DNA of 45,294 nucleotides, taken from contig LFSR01000030.1 of NCBI GenBank assembly GCA_001513155.1, forward strand, positions 33,240 through 78,533. Reading direction: 5' to 3'. The position numbers were made by a program, and so were the translations under genes. The DNA comes from Syntrophomonas sp. DTU018 (GTDB taxonomy: Bacteria > Bacillota > Syntrophomonadia > Syntrophomonadales > Syntrophomonadaceae). Shown here piece by piece: positions 16,235-24,355 of this stretch. The notes under the pieces are model-generated. The model worked only from the letters and a program-made list of their open reading frames with translations, ran no database searches and had not been told where the DNA came from. Every line of letters starts with the position of its first letter. The first letter of the stretch is position 1.

Positions 16235-16257
16235 TTAGTAAATTAGTAATTTACTAA
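16235..16257. promoter_or_regulatory. 23-bp palindromic operator
   Basis: The half-site TTAGTAAATTA (16235-16245) is followed by a central G (16246) and the exact mirror TAATTTACTAA (16247-16257). It sits at the expected transcription start, 26 bp before the gene at 16283, so a bound repressor would block initiation. The style suits MarR- or GntR-type dimers. No matching regulator gene lies nearby. Confidence 0.7.
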
Positions 16258-16282
16258 AAATAAAGTAACTGAGGTGTAATAA

Positions 16283-16762
16283 ATGAAAATTCCCGCCACC
16301 TTAAAACACAAACCGGTAATAGTGGTAAACGATTATGAGCAGGTCGACGGCAGGCAGGCTTATAATTCCGATGCCAAAGGACTGTCAGTGGGGCTGGCCC
16401 AGTGGAATGACCGCGGCAAGTTAGATATTTCCGCCAAGGTATGGAGATATACCGGGGAGAAGTGGTCGCGCCAGTCAGAGGAGCTGCCCTTGCATAGAGT
16501 ACTGGATCTGGCCCTGCTCATCTGTGAAGCCCGGCGCCATTTCATGGAGGCTTACCGCTATGAAAAGCTGTATGACCCGGACAACACCACCATCGGCCGC
16601 ATTGGTTTGCAGGGCGATGCCATGACGGTGGAGATATGTACGGATAATCCATTAATCGATGAGGACATGAAGTTATTCCGGGATTGCCTGGCGCGGGATG
16701 ACGAATTGATAGCGGAACGATTAAAAACCTTGTCCCGGGTATTAAAAGAATTAGGGTATTAA
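16283..16762 (+). CDS. Conserved protein, DUF6530-like
   Basis: A 159-residue soluble protein beginning MKIPATLKHKPVIVVNDYEQ, with the well-conserved block GLSVGLAQWNDRGKLDISAKVW. This matches my memory of DUF6530 proteins in Firmicutes. No catalytic motif or membrane segment is visible. It is first in a two-gene unit with the GIY-YIG-like gene (18 bp gap) under a strong promoter and palindromic operator, so expression is probably induced by a specific signal. Function unknown. Confidence 0.8.
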   Translation: MKIPATLKHKPVIVVNDYEQVDGRQAYNSDAKGLSVGLAQWNDRGKLDISAKVWRYTGEKWSRQSEELPLHRVLDLALLICEARRHFMEAYRYEKLYDPDNTTIGRIGLQGDAMTVEICTDNPLIDEDMKLFRDCLARDDELIAERLKTLSRVLKELGY

Positions 16763-16780
16763 TTACAGGAGAGTGTAAAA

Positions 16781-17137
16781 ATGAAAATATCCAGTGAAAG
16801 AAAAAAGGAACTGCAGGAGCAATACAGGCAAATGAAGCCGGATATGGGCATACTGGCGGTTATCAATAAAGACCACAAGCGCTGCTGGCTGGAGGCTGCT
16901 CCTAACTTGAAAGGCAAGCAGAACAGCGTGGCCTTTCAGTTAAAGAACGGCAGCCATGTTAACCGCCGGTTGCAGAAGGATTGGAACGAATTGGGAGAGC
17001 AAGCCTTCCAGATAGTGGTTCTGGAGCAACTGGAATATGACCAGGATGAATCTAAAACCGATTACCGGGAGGACCTGGAAGTGCTGAAAATGATGTGGAT
17101 AGACAAGCTCAAGGAGCAGGGCTTCCAGTTGTATTAG
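16781..17137 (+). CDS. GIY-YIG nuclease-family-like small protein
   Basis: A 118-residue protein resembling the short GIY-YIG-family proteins of Clostridia. GILAVINKDHKRCWLEA occupies the place of the GIY...YIG core, followed by NLKGKQNSVAFQLKNGSH, then LQKDWNELGEQAFQIVVLEQL. Both signature tyrosines are replaced (GIL and CWLE), so nuclease activity is doubtful and a non-catalytic role is possible. AGGAGAG precedes the ATG. It is co-transcribed with the DUF6530-like gene. Confidence 0.75.
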   Translation: MKISSERKKELQEQYRQMKPDMGILAVINKDHKRCWLEAAPNLKGKQNSVAFQLKNGSHVNRRLQKDWNELGEQAFQIVVLEQLEYDQDESKTDYREDLEVLKMMWIDKLKEQGFQLY

Positions 17138-17230
17138 CATCCAGTGGTTGATCTCCAATTCTGACTAAGGAAGAGGGCGCCCGGGGATTGCTTGCCGGAG
17201 CCTTATATTCATGCTAATATAGTTTTGTCA

Positions 17231-17495
17231 ATGGCTGTGAAAACAGTACTTGTGTTGACCAAAAGGACATCCATAGTGTCATTGCTGTGAAAATGCCTCT
17301 CGGGGCGATGTGGGCATCGCCCCCTACGACACATAATATGGTGTTTTCATTCATCGTGGCCTGCATCACAGGTGAAAATTGCTGTGAAAATGGCGTTCTT
17401 TTGTGTCATCGCGAGCGCGAAGCGCGTGGCGATCTCTTTTGCGCAGTTAGCGTACCTCGTTAGAGATTGCTTCGCTACACTAGCGATGACATGCC
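17231..17495. repeat. Palindromic repeat island E
   Basis: A mosaic of GCTGTGAAAAT, ATCGTGGCCTG...CACAGGTGA and TCATCGCGAGCGCG...GTGGCGATCTC units, with a further palindrome GGGGCGATGTGGGCATCGCCCC near 17300. Unlike islands B, C, D and G, I see no duplicated terminator on its flanks. Confidence 0.75.
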
Positions 17496-17530
17496 AGTGG
17501 ATAATTCTTAAGAAAGACCGAGGAAAGGAC

Positions 17531-17554
17531 ATGCGCAAAGGTATTCTGGCTTAA
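17531..17554 (+). CDS. Possible leader peptide MRKGILA upstream of the ABC-F gene
   Basis: ATG CGC AAA GGT ATT CTG GCT TAA, preceded by AGGAAAGGA. A seven-codon reading frame followed by a terminator hairpin just before an ABC-F gene is the layout of ribosome-stalling attenuators known for some antibiotic-resistance ABC-F genes. The ribosome-site spacing is short, so this is tentative. Confidence 0.3.
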   Translation: MRKGILA

Positions 17555-17678
17555 GTGAATACGGACAAATGGGCAGAGTTATTCTGCTGGTCCGGTTATG
17601 ACCAGGATACTTGTTGCTGCGTTTATTTAATAGAATAGCCCCGGAGTTAAATACACCGGTATTGCTTTAAGAGCTATC

Positions 17679-17720
17679 AGGCTGCAGGAAACAGGAGTTC
17701 CTGGCAGCCTTATATTTTTA
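17679..17720 (+). terminator. Attenuator-like terminator just before the ABC-F gene
   Basis: AGGCTGC plus AGGAA (17679-17690) pair with TTCCT and GCAGCCT (17698-17710) with one bulged G, followed by a TATATTTTTA tail. It ends about 14 bp before the start codon, in the position of a conditional terminator. An upstream hairpin CTGGTC/GACCAG (17588-17607) may take part. Confidence 0.6.
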
Positions 17721-17733
17721 TCGGAGGGAAAGC

Positions 17734-19458
17734 ATGCTAATCAGCTGTCGAAACATTAAGAAGAGCTTTGGCGACAAAGTGGTGTTAAATGGCATAGATT
17801 TGGATATTTGCCGGGGGGACCGGATTGGTCTCGTGGGCAGGAACGGAGCGGGCAAGTCCACCTTGGCAGAGATTCTGACCGGTAACAGCACTGCAGATGC
17901 CGGAACCATCATTTCTTCCCGGCAGAGAATAAGAGTGGGCTACCTGCGCCAAGCGGAAGATGCTGGGATATTTCGCGATGTCATGGTCAATGAAGTCGAT
18001 TTGAGCGGTGAACTGCAGCGGGTAACCAGTTATTTAGGTGTCAGGGGTTTCAGTGATTTACAGGAGGAGCAGCTGGGTAAGCTCAGCGGCGGCGAGAAAA
18101 CCAAGCTGGCATTGGCAGCGGTTTGGGCTGCCCAGCCGGACCTGGCTATTCTGGATGAGCCCACCAACCACATGGACTACCAGGGAGTGGAATATTTAAT
18201 TCAGGAGCTGCAGCGGTTCCCGGGAGCGGTGGTTATTATTTCCCATGACCGCTTCTTCCTGGACAATACGGTTACCAAGATTGCGGAGATAGAAAACGGG
18301 ACTATTACCATTTATCCCGGCAACTACTCGGCTTTCCGGCAGGCCAAACAGCAGCAAAGAGAGAGTCAATGGCGCCTGTACCAGTCCCAGCAAAAAGAGC
18401 AGCGCCGGATCGACCAGGCCATCGAGCAGCTAAAAGCCTGGTCTGATAAAGCTCATCGGGAGTCAAGACAGAAGGGGGGAGGCAGGGTAGGCGGCAAGGA
18501 ATACTATCGCAAGAAAGCCAAGAAGCGTGATCAGGCTATAAAATCCCAGATAAAGCGCTTGGAAAAAATGCGCCAGGAACAGGTGGAACGGCCTGCCGCC
18601 GATCCCCGGGTAAAGTTTTCGGTTAACTTTGCCTCCCAGGGCGGCCGCCGGGTTATAGAAGCTGAGGGCATCAGTAAAGCCTATGGAGAGAAAATTCTTT
18701 TCACTGGCAGCTCCTTTTATATAAATCGGGGGGAGAAGGTTGGCATTTTTGGTCCCAATGGGTGCGGCAAAACAACCTTGGTCCGCATTATTTTGGGCCA
18801 GGAAGAACTGAATGAAGGACAGCTGTTTGTTAGCAGTTCGGCTCGAATTGCCTATATCAGCCAGGAACTGCCCCAGGGTGAAAAGGAGAGCTTACTTAAT
18901 ACCATCAAGGATTGGCCTGTGGATCAACAAAAGCAGGTGATGCAGCTTTTGATAGCTTTGGGATTAAGCTATGATCGCTTCCAGGTAGCCTTGGGCCGGC
19001 TCAGCCGGGGAGAAAGAATGAAGATAGCCCTGGGACTGGCCATCTGGGGCGAGAATGACCTGTTAATACTTGATGAACCTACCAACCATCTGGATATCTA
19101 CAGCCGGGAGGCCCTGGAGGAAAGCTTGCTCCAGTATCCTGGCACCATCCTGCTGGTTTCCCATGATCGCTACCTGCTGGACCAGGTTTGTGACCATATG
19201 CTGGTTTTCGAGGGGCAGCAGGTAAGAAGGATTGAAGGCCAGCTGACCGATTATTTAAGCAAGAGGCGGGAATATAACAAGACAGATCCGGCGAAGGCCA
19301 GTGCCGAGGAGAGATTAATCCTGGAGACCCGTATGTCCCGGGTCCTCAGCGAACTAAGCCTGCTCAAGCCCGACAGCCCGGAGTATGCAGCTCTGGATCA
19401 GGAGTATAAGGAATTGCTCCGGCAGCGGTCCATGCTTGAGCGTGGAAGCAGTTCCTGA
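17734..19458 (+). CDS. ABC-F family ATPase, ribosome-acting
   Basis: A 574-residue protein with two ABC ATPase domains and no membrane segment, as in ABC-F translation factors that enter the ribosomal E site. Walker A motifs GRNGAGKST (near residue 34) and GPNGCGKTT (near 340), signatures LSGGEKTK and LSRGERMK, and Walker B LAILDEPTNH and LLILDEPTNH are intact. The linker between domains is long and highly basic (about 210-285, with KGGGRVGGKEYYRKKAKKRD). The linker and the attenuator-like leader resemble antibiotic-resistance (Vga/Lsa/Msr-like) members rather than housekeeping EttA types, but the drug specificity cannot be read. The ATG follows CGGAGGG. Confidence 0.88.
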   Translation: MLISCRNIKKSFGDKVVLNGIDLDICRGDRIGLVGRNGAGKSTLAEILTGNSTADAGTIISSRQRIRVGYLRQAEDAGIFRDVMVNEVDLSGELQRVTSYLGVRGFSDLQEEQLGKLSGGEKTKLALAAVWAAQPDLAILDEPTNHMDYQGVEYLIQELQRFPGAVVIISHDRFFLDNTVTKIAEIENGTITIYPGNYSAFRQAKQQQRESQWRLYQSQQKEQRRIDQAIEQLKAWSDKAHRESRQKGGGRVGGKEYYRKKAKKRDQAIKSQIKRLEKMRQEQVERPAADPRVKFSVNFASQGGRRVIEAEGISKAYGEKILFTGSSFYINRGEKVGIFGPNGCGKTTLVRIILGQEELNEGQLFVSSSARIAYISQELPQGEKESLLNTIKDWPVDQQKQVMQLLIALGLSYDRFQVALGRLSRGERMKIALGLAIWGENDLLILDEPTNHLDIYSREALEESLLQYPGTILLVSHDRYLLDQVCDHMLVFEGQQVRRIEGQLTDYLSKRREYNKTDPAKASAEERLILETRMSRVLSELSLLKPDSPEYAALDQEYKELLRQRSMLERGSSS

Positions 19459-19532
19459 TAACTGGTACATCTTTCGGGCCAGTAGTAGAATAGGGACATA
19501 AAGCAGAGTTATCGATCTATTGGGGGTAGCAC

Positions 19533-20636
19533 ATGAAAGCGGTAATAATCATCCTGGCGCTGGCAGCGATTGCTCTGATCATCCTGGGCTGTGTGCCCTC
19601 CTTCGGAGCCAACCCCTTCCAGCGCCAAACCAGAGTTTATAAATCCTCACCCAATTACCGGCGGGGAAGATTTGTCAATACTAAGCCGGCACGGGGGAAA
19701 GCCAGCGGGAGTATCATTTTTTACATATTAAAAGGCCGGGTTAAAAATCGCTCCCAATTACGGCCGCCTCGCCCCCTCAAAGTTGATCGCCTGAATAGAT
19801 CTTACCTGTCCGACCAGCGCAGTCAGGTCATCTGGCTGGGCCATTCCACTTTATTGCTGCGTATAGCCGGCCAACTGCTGCTATTGGACCCCATGCTGGG
19901 ACCGATTGCATCGCCGCTGCCTCCCCTGGGCAGCCACAGGTACACTAAAAAACTGCCGGTCAACATAGATAATCTTCCCTTTATAGATGCGGTTCTGGTA
20001 TCCCACGACCATTACGATCATCTGGATTACGGTACCATAAGAAAGTTAAGAAACCGGGTAGGGCAGTTCTTTGTTCCCCTGGGAGTAGGCCGCCACCTGG
20101 AGAGATGGGGGATCCCCTCTGCTAAAATCAAGGAGTGCAACTGGTGGGATGAGGTGGAATGCGGGCCGCTCCGATTGGCCTGTACACCAGCCCGCCATTT
20201 TTCCGGGAGAACCATAACCGGCCGGAATTCCACCCTATGGTGTTCCTGGGTCATAAATGGTCCGGAAGCAAGGGTATTTTTCAGCGGGGATGGGGGATAT
20301 GGCCCGCATTTTAAAGAGATAGGAGACAAGTACGGCCCCTTTGATTTGACTTTGATGGAATGCGGGCAATACGACCGGCTCTGGGCGGCTATTCATATGA
20401 CCCCTGAGCAGACTGTCCAGGCTCATATGGATTTAAGAGGCCAGGTGCTTCTGCCCATTCACTGGGCTGCTTTTACCCTGGCTTTGCACAGCTGGACCGA
20501 ACCTATCCAACGGGTGACCCGGGCAGCGACCAGGCAAAACCAGCAGGTGACTACCCCGCGCATAGGGCAGCCCGTTTTCCTTGGTGATCCGGATTATCCC
20601 CGGACTGCCTGGTGGAGGGAATACAAGAGAAAATAG
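19533..20636 (+). CDS. MBL-fold metallohydrolase, NAPE-PLD/UlaG-like
   Basis: A 367-residue protein with an N-terminal hydrophobic segment ending in LIILGC, a possible lipoprotein signal with Cys20. A metallo-beta-lactamase fold follows. HDHYDHLD is the main metal-binding motif, SGDGGYGPHF holds a further aspartate ligand, and PIHW near the end supplies the last histidine. The spacing and the WLGHSTLLL start of the domain match the group that includes NAPE-PLD-like phospholipases and UlaG. A phosphodiester substrate is likely but unproven. GGGGGTAGC precedes the ATG. Confidence 0.85.
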   Translation: MKAVIIILALAAIALIILGCVPSFGANPFQRQTRVYKSSPNYRRGRFVNTKPARGKASGSIIFYILKGRVKNRSQLRPPRPLKVDRLNRSYLSDQRSQVIWLGHSTLLLRIAGQLLLLDPMLGPIASPLPPLGSHRYTKKLPVNIDNLPFIDAVLVSHDHYDHLDYGTIRKLRNRVGQFFVPLGVGRHLERWGIPSAKIKECNWWDEVECGPLRLACTPARHFSGRTITGRNSTLWCSWVINGPEARVFFSGDGGYGPHFKEIGDKYGPFDLTLMECGQYDRLWAAIHMTPEQTVQAHMDLRGQVLLPIHWAAFTLALHSWTEPIQRVTRAATRQNQQVTTPRIGQPVFLGDPDYPRTAWWREYKRK

Positions 20637-20727
20637 CCTGCGCCAGGGAAATAATGTCCAACGGGACAGCAGCAGGGTGGATGAGATTGGCGGCAATTAA
20701 TGTCTCGCGATAACACTGCACGCAATT

Positions 20728-20961
20728 AAGCAGGAGTATTAGCCAAGATGCTGAAGTATTAGCCGGCTCGCTCCGGTATTCCTCGCCTGCAACCCATCGG
20801 CAAACTTTAAGTGCGAAGGGGACCGCTCGTAATTCGGCATCCATGCACTCAGTACTCGCTGCTCGAAACGTCCTGTTTCTCGCTCCCCTTCGCAGCCCTC
20901 AGTTTCGCCTTGGGTTGCAACGGCTCGTCGTAAGTCGCTCGCCCGGCTAATACTCCAGCTT
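20728..20961. repeat. Foldback repeat family 2, copy 1 (MITE-like)
   Basis: About 234 bp. The terminal AAGCAGGAGTATTAGCC is inverted at the right end as GGCTAATACTCCAGCTT. Further inward are nested inverted pairs: GCAACCC with GGGTTGC, and GCGAAGGGGA with TCCCCTTCGC. It is about 95 percent identical, by my reading, to 37609-37824. The rest of the gene-free stretch 20637-21147 shows nothing else I can name. Confidence 0.8.
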
Positions 20962-21147
20962 AAGCCCTGGGTTACTGAAGATCGGTATAGAGATTGCTGA
21001 TGACATTATAGGCGTCTTTTTGGCTTACAGGGTCCATGTTCACAGTTATAACACTAAACGGGATACTCAGAGAAAAGAGCGGTTTACACGAATTGGAATT
21101 ATAATAGTAGTTAACGGAATCAAAAAAATTGCCGATAAGGAGTTGCC

Positions 21148-21516
21148 ATGGCCGTATTTTCCATTGATCAGTTTGCTGAATGGCTGGAAGAGGCGGTGGA
21201 ACGCATTCCGCCTCATTTTTGCCGGGGGCTGACGGGAGGATTCAACCTCCAGGAGGAAGCCCGGCGGGAAGGAGATTTCTGGATTTTAGGGGAATACATC
21301 GAAGATGAGCATTTAGGCCGGTTCATTGTATTTTATTATGGTTCCTTTGTGGAATTATTGCAGGATGAACCGGAGGAGGTCTGGAAAGAAGAGATTATAG
21401 ATACCGTTTTGCACGAATTGCAGCACCACCTTGAGCTGATGGCCGGAAGAGATGATCTCGGTCGCCGGGAAATGGAGGAATTGGCCCAGGCTTTGAAAGA
21501 CAGCGGAAAAAGTTAA
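21148..21516 (+). CDS. Zincin-like metallopeptidase family protein
   Basis: A 122-residue single-domain protein of the small zincin-like (DUF1025 type) metallopeptidase family. The motif HELQHHLE (residues about 91-98) gives the HExxHxxE zinc site, and the N-terminal FAEWLEEAVERIPPHF is typical. No signal peptide is seen, so it acts in the cytoplasm; the substrate is unknown. AAGGAGTTGCC precedes the ATG. The crotonase gene follows 14 bp downstream, so they are probably one operon. Confidence 0.85.
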   Translation: MAVFSIDQFAEWLEEAVERIPPHFCRGLTGGFNLQEEARREGDFWILGEYIEDEHLGRFIVFYYGSFVELLQDEPEEVWKEEIIDTVLHELQHHLELMAGRDDLGRREMEELAQALKDSGKS

Positions 21517-21530
21517 AGGAGGGAGCATAA

Positions 21531-22295
21531 TTGGAAGAATACCATACTATAATTTGGGAAATAGTTGATGAAGGCATCGGTTTGCTCACCCTGAACCGTC
21601 CAGCAGCCTACAACTCCATAAACGGGGAGATGCTGGATGAGCTGGAGAGATTCTGGCAAAAGCGCCTCTATGACATGGACACCAGGGTAATATTGTTGCG
21701 GGGGGCGGGGGAAAAGGGATTCTGCGCCGGCCTGGACATAAAGTACACCCTGGAACACAGTGAATTGATGCAACCCATCGATTTCTATAACTTCCAGGCC
21801 AGGCTGGGCCGCTTAAACCTGGCTATGCGCCGGGCACCGCAGCCAATTATTGCGCTGGTCCACGGAGCAGCGGCCGGTCTGGGATTCAGCTTCGTGCTGG
21901 CTTCTGATATTCGCATCGTTTCCACCGATGCCCGTTTTTGTGCGGCTTACATAAATATCGGATTGGGCGGAGCCGACATGGCCTGTAGTTACCTGCTGCC
22001 GCGCTTAATTGGAGCGGGAAGGGCTTACGAGATAATGTATATGGGTGAGTTTTTCTCTGCTCAGGAAGCTGCTGACCTGGGCATGATTTCCCGGATCGTA
22101 GACAGAGCGGACTTGTATGATACCGGGCTGGAGATGGCTCGCAAAATGGCCAGCCGCAATCCTATGGTTCTAAGACTAACCAAGGAAGCCATCAACATGA
22201 ATATAGACGCGGGAAGCCTGGAACAGGCCTTGAATATGGAGGATCGCAATCAGGTTCTGCTGACGGTCATTTCCGGAGTTAAATCTACCGTATAA
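21531..22295 (+). CDS. Enoyl-CoA hydratase/isomerase family protein
   Basis: A 254-residue crotonase-fold enzyme. GFCAGLDI and HGAAAGLGF give the two oxyanion-hole loops. Aligned by eye with rat crotonase, the first catalytic glutamate (E144) is replaced by Tyr (FCAAYINIG) while the second (E164) is kept (GRAYEIMY). Loss of the first with retention of the second is seen in 2,3-enoyl-CoA isomerases, so isomerase activity is more likely than hydration. The TTG start follows AAGGAGGGAGC. The gene sits after a small metallopeptidase gene rather than in a beta-oxidation cluster. Confidence 0.87.
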   Translation: MEEYHTIIWEIVDEGIGLLTLNRPAAYNSINGEMLDELERFWQKRLYDMDTRVILLRGAGEKGFCAGLDIKYTLEHSELMQPIDFYNFQARLGRLNLAMRRAPQPIIALVHGAAAGLGFSFVLASDIRIVSTDARFCAAYINIGLGGADMACSYLLPRLIGAGRAYEIMYMGEFFSAQEAADLGMISRIVDRADLYDTGLEMARKMASRNPMVLRLTKEAINMNIDAGSLEQALNMEDRNQVLLTVISGVKSTV

Positions 22296-22306
22296 CCCGA
22301 TAAGGG

Positions 22307-22353
22307 GGTCAGGTCTTGAAACATTCCCAGGGCATTTGCTTCAAGACCTGACC
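22307..22353. repeat. REP-like 14-bp hairpin
   Basis: GGTCAGGTCTTGAA (22307-22320) pairs perfectly with TTCAAGACCTGACC (22340-22353) over a 19-base loop. There is no T-run. The sequence resembles GGGGTCAGGTCTTG ends I recall flanking REP-associated tyrosine transposase genes; no transposase is here. It lies between convergent genes. Confidence 0.6.
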
Positions 22354-22361
22354 TCTGGCTC

Positions 22362-22862
22362 CTATTCTTCGGCGATGGAAACCAGCCGGCGCCGGACAAC
22401 TCTGATTGTGGAAGAGAATTTAGCGGTATGGAAGATGATGATGGCGGTTTTTCCTAAAATTTTTCCCGTGGAGGACATGAAGTCCGGTGCTACAGATACA
22501 GTAATCTTGGAATTAGCCGGCAGACCGTTAATGGGTGTTATAAAGACTCTTCTCCCGTTATGGGTAACGCGAATGGGAAGGCGGAAAGTTCCGGCCCACA
22601 TTCTTATTTTATGACGGTTATGAGCCCATACGCCATTATCTACCACGTTTTCGTCAAAGGTCAAGGTTACGGTAAAGCGGCCGGAGCGAACGTCAACTGC
22701 ACCATGGGCTGGATCGGAAGCCACTAAACTGAACAGTCTTACTTCTTCACAGAGCGGGGGTTCGCCGTCTTGGTGATGCCGCCTGTGTCCATCCCAAAAA
22801 GGGGCATGCCCCCAGGAGGGACCATCATCCCAGTGTGGTGCTCTATTATGCCAGCGGGACAT
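22362..22862 (-). CDS. Ig-like domain protein (Big_5/SbsA-like)
   Basis: A 166-residue protein. The first 35 residues are rich in His and Trp (HNRAPHWDDGPSWGHAPFW). A bacterial Ig-like domain follows (about 42-150) with SDPAHGAVDV, VTLTFDENV, VFITPINGLPANSKITVSV and the closing GKTAIIIFHT. Such domains occur in surface and spore-associated proteins. There is no signal peptide, so a spore-coat-type or cytoplasmic location is possible. The ATG follows AAAGGAGGT on the minus strand. Confidence 0.82.
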   Translation of the reverse strand: MSRWHNRAPHWDDGPSWGHAPFWDGHRRHHQDGEPPLCEEVRLFSLVASDPAHGAVDVRSGRFTVTLTFDENVVDNGVWAHNRHKIRMWAGTFRLPIRVTHNGRRVFITPINGLPANSKITVSVAPDFMSSTGKILGKTAIIIFHTAKFSSTIRVVRRRLVSIAEE

Positions 22863-23093
22863 TTATAAAACCTCCTTTAATCGGTTACTAAATGGGTTGC
22901 TTTATTGTATGTTTGTAACTCCTACAGGGGTACCCCGATTAGATATGTAGTTTTTTCCAAGTGAATTGCTAGCTGAATAGTGGCAAAACGGTAACGTGTG
23001 GCTACTTTGTGATTGATTTGAACAGATTGTTTTAATAACACTTGGAATAGTTTGCATAAAGCAGAGAATACCGAATGTAAGGTGGCATGCTTT

Positions 23094-23123
23094 TTGCGTT
23101 TTTTGGGCCAAGCTGCCTATAAT
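23094..23123 (+). promoter_or_regulatory. Promoter of purC
   Basis: TTGCGT (23094-23099), 18-bp spacer, TATAAT (23118-23123). It lies about 38 bp before the purC start. The rest of the gap from 22863 shows no riboswitch I can recognise. Confidence 0.6.
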
Positions 23124-23160
23124 ATAAGCGTGTCAGTACACCAGGAAGGGAAGGAATACT

Positions 23161-23844
23161 ATGAAGCTAGTTTACAGCGGTAAAACCAAAGATGTATATC
23201 AGCTGGAAGACGGCAATTTGCTTTTGAAGTTTAAAGACGACGCTACCGGTGAAAATGGAGTATTTGATCCCGGTGCCAATACAGTAGGACTGACTATAGA
23301 AGGTGCCGGGCGGGCTGGCTTGCGGCTGACCAAGTATTTTTTCGAAATTTTGCACCAAAAAGGGATTCCCACTCATTACATAGATGCAGATATTGAACAG
23401 GCTACCATGACGGTTAAACCAGCCACCCTGTTCGGCAAAGGACTGGAGATTATTTGCCGCTTACGGGCGGTAGGCAGTTTCCTGCGCCGCTATGGGGATT
23501 ATGTGCAGGAAGGACAGCCCCTGGATTACTTTGTGGAAGTTACCCTGAAAGATGATGCCCGCCAGGACCCGCCTATCAGCGAGGATGCCCTGGATATGCT
23601 GGGTATCCTAAGCCATGAGGAATATGCTGTCTTAAAGGATTTGACCAGGAGGATTACCGCTGTAATTAAAGAGGAGCTGGCCAAAAAGGGAATCGAACTG
23701 TACGATATTAAACTGGAATTCGGCCGGGTAGGTCCGGATAAGCAGATTGTATTAATAGATGAAATATCCGGAGGCAATATGCGGGCATACAAAAATGGCC
23801 GGCATCTCCAGCCCCTGGAATTGGAAAAATTGATGCTGGAATAA
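23161..23844 (+). CDS. purC: SAICAR synthetase
   Basis: Phosphoribosylaminoimidazole-succinocarboxamide synthase of de novo purine synthesis, joining CAIR and aspartate with ATP hydrolysis. The 227-residue protein has the N-terminal YSGKTKDVYQ nucleotide loop, FKDDATGENG, the conserved CRLRAVGSFLRRYG block and LIDEISGGNMR near the end. Length is normal for the short bacterial form. The gene is alone, outside the usual pur operon, with its own promoter and terminator. Confidence 0.95.
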   Translation: MKLVYSGKTKDVYQLEDGNLLLKFKDDATGENGVFDPGANTVGLTIEGAGRAGLRLTKYFFEILHQKGIPTHYIDADIEQATMTVKPATLFGKGLEIICRLRAVGSFLRRYGDYVQEGQPLDYFVEVTLKDDARQDPPISEDALDMLGILSHEEYAVLKDLTRRITAVIKEELAKKGIELYDIKLEFGRVGPDKQIVLIDEISGGNMRAYKNGRHLQPLELEKLMLE

Positions 23845-23862
23845 AGCTGCCGGCCATGACTG

Positions 23863-23896
23863 ATCCCCTCTGCCCCACAGCAGGAGGGGATTTGTT
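23863..23896 (+). terminator. Terminator of purC
   Basis: ATCCCCTC (23863-23870) pairs with GAGGGGAT (23884-23891), followed by TTGTTCTTCTT. It lies between convergent genes and may work for both. Confidence 0.75.
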
Positions 23897-23909
23897 CTTC
23901 TTGTTGCCG

Positions 23910-24320
23910 TTATCTCATGAGACGTTGATGTTCTCTCATGATACAGCAGTCTTCGATGATGGTTATGTTATGTTCCCGGGCCAGTTCTTGACTGGCTTCG
24001 TTGCAGTGAACTCCTATCTGGGTCCACACCGCAGGTATGTTCTTCTCCTGAGCAGCTTTGACGATGTCGTACACTGCGTCACTGCGCCGGAAGACGTCGA
24101 CCACATCTACTTCGCAGGGAATGGATTGAAGATCAGGATAGCACTTTTCCCCCAGGACTTCTGACAGACCAGGATTCACCGGGATAACCTTATAGCCTTG
24201 CTGCTGCAGGTACCTGCCGATGCGGTAACTGGGACGATCAGGATTGTCAGATAGGCCCACAATGGCAATAACCTTGGCCTTCTCTAACAGAGCCTTTTTT
24301 TGCTGATCGCTGTTGTTCAT
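23910..24320 (-). CDS. CoA-binding domain protein (YccU-like)
   Basis: A 136-residue Rossmann-type CoA-binding protein. VIAIVGLSDNPDRPSYRIGRYL is the nucleotide-binding start, then GYKVIPVNPG and EVDVVDVFRR, ending in a short Cys-bearing tail (EDCCIMREH). Single-domain members bind CoA; their role is poorly known. I chose the ATG at 24320, which has GGAGAAATTCT before it, rather than the upstream in-frame start at 24365. It lies 35 bp downstream of the nitroreductase gene on the same strand. Confidence 0.85.
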   Translation of the reverse strand: MNNSDQQKKALLEKAKVIAIVGLSDNPDRPSYRIGRYLQQQGYKVIPVNPGLSEVLGEKCYPDLQSIPCEVDVVDVFRRSDAVYDIVKAAQEKNIPAVWTQIGVHCNEASQELAREHNITIIEDCCIMREHQRLMR

Positions 24321-24355
24321 AGAATTTCTCCTTTCGCGATAAGATAAAAAACCTA

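Noticed and set aside
17159-17230. Duplicated terminator flanking island E
   Set aside because: I looked for the pattern seen at islands B, C, D and G, but the left flank and the hairpin at 17679 share only a short GCCTTATATT string.
20551-20844. Minus-strand frame beginning MDAELRAVPFALKVCR, with a relative at 37380-37706
   Set aside because: Both lie across the family-2 repeat and run into unrelated flanks; the shared start reflects the repeat, not a gene family, and the first also overlaps the MBL gene.
21020-21232. A 70-codon frame before the zincin-like gene
   Set aside because: It overlaps the real gene in another frame and lacks a ribosome site.
22902-23111. A 69-codon minus-strand frame upstream of purC
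   Set aside because: No ribosome site or recognisable domain, and it overlaps the purC promoter region.
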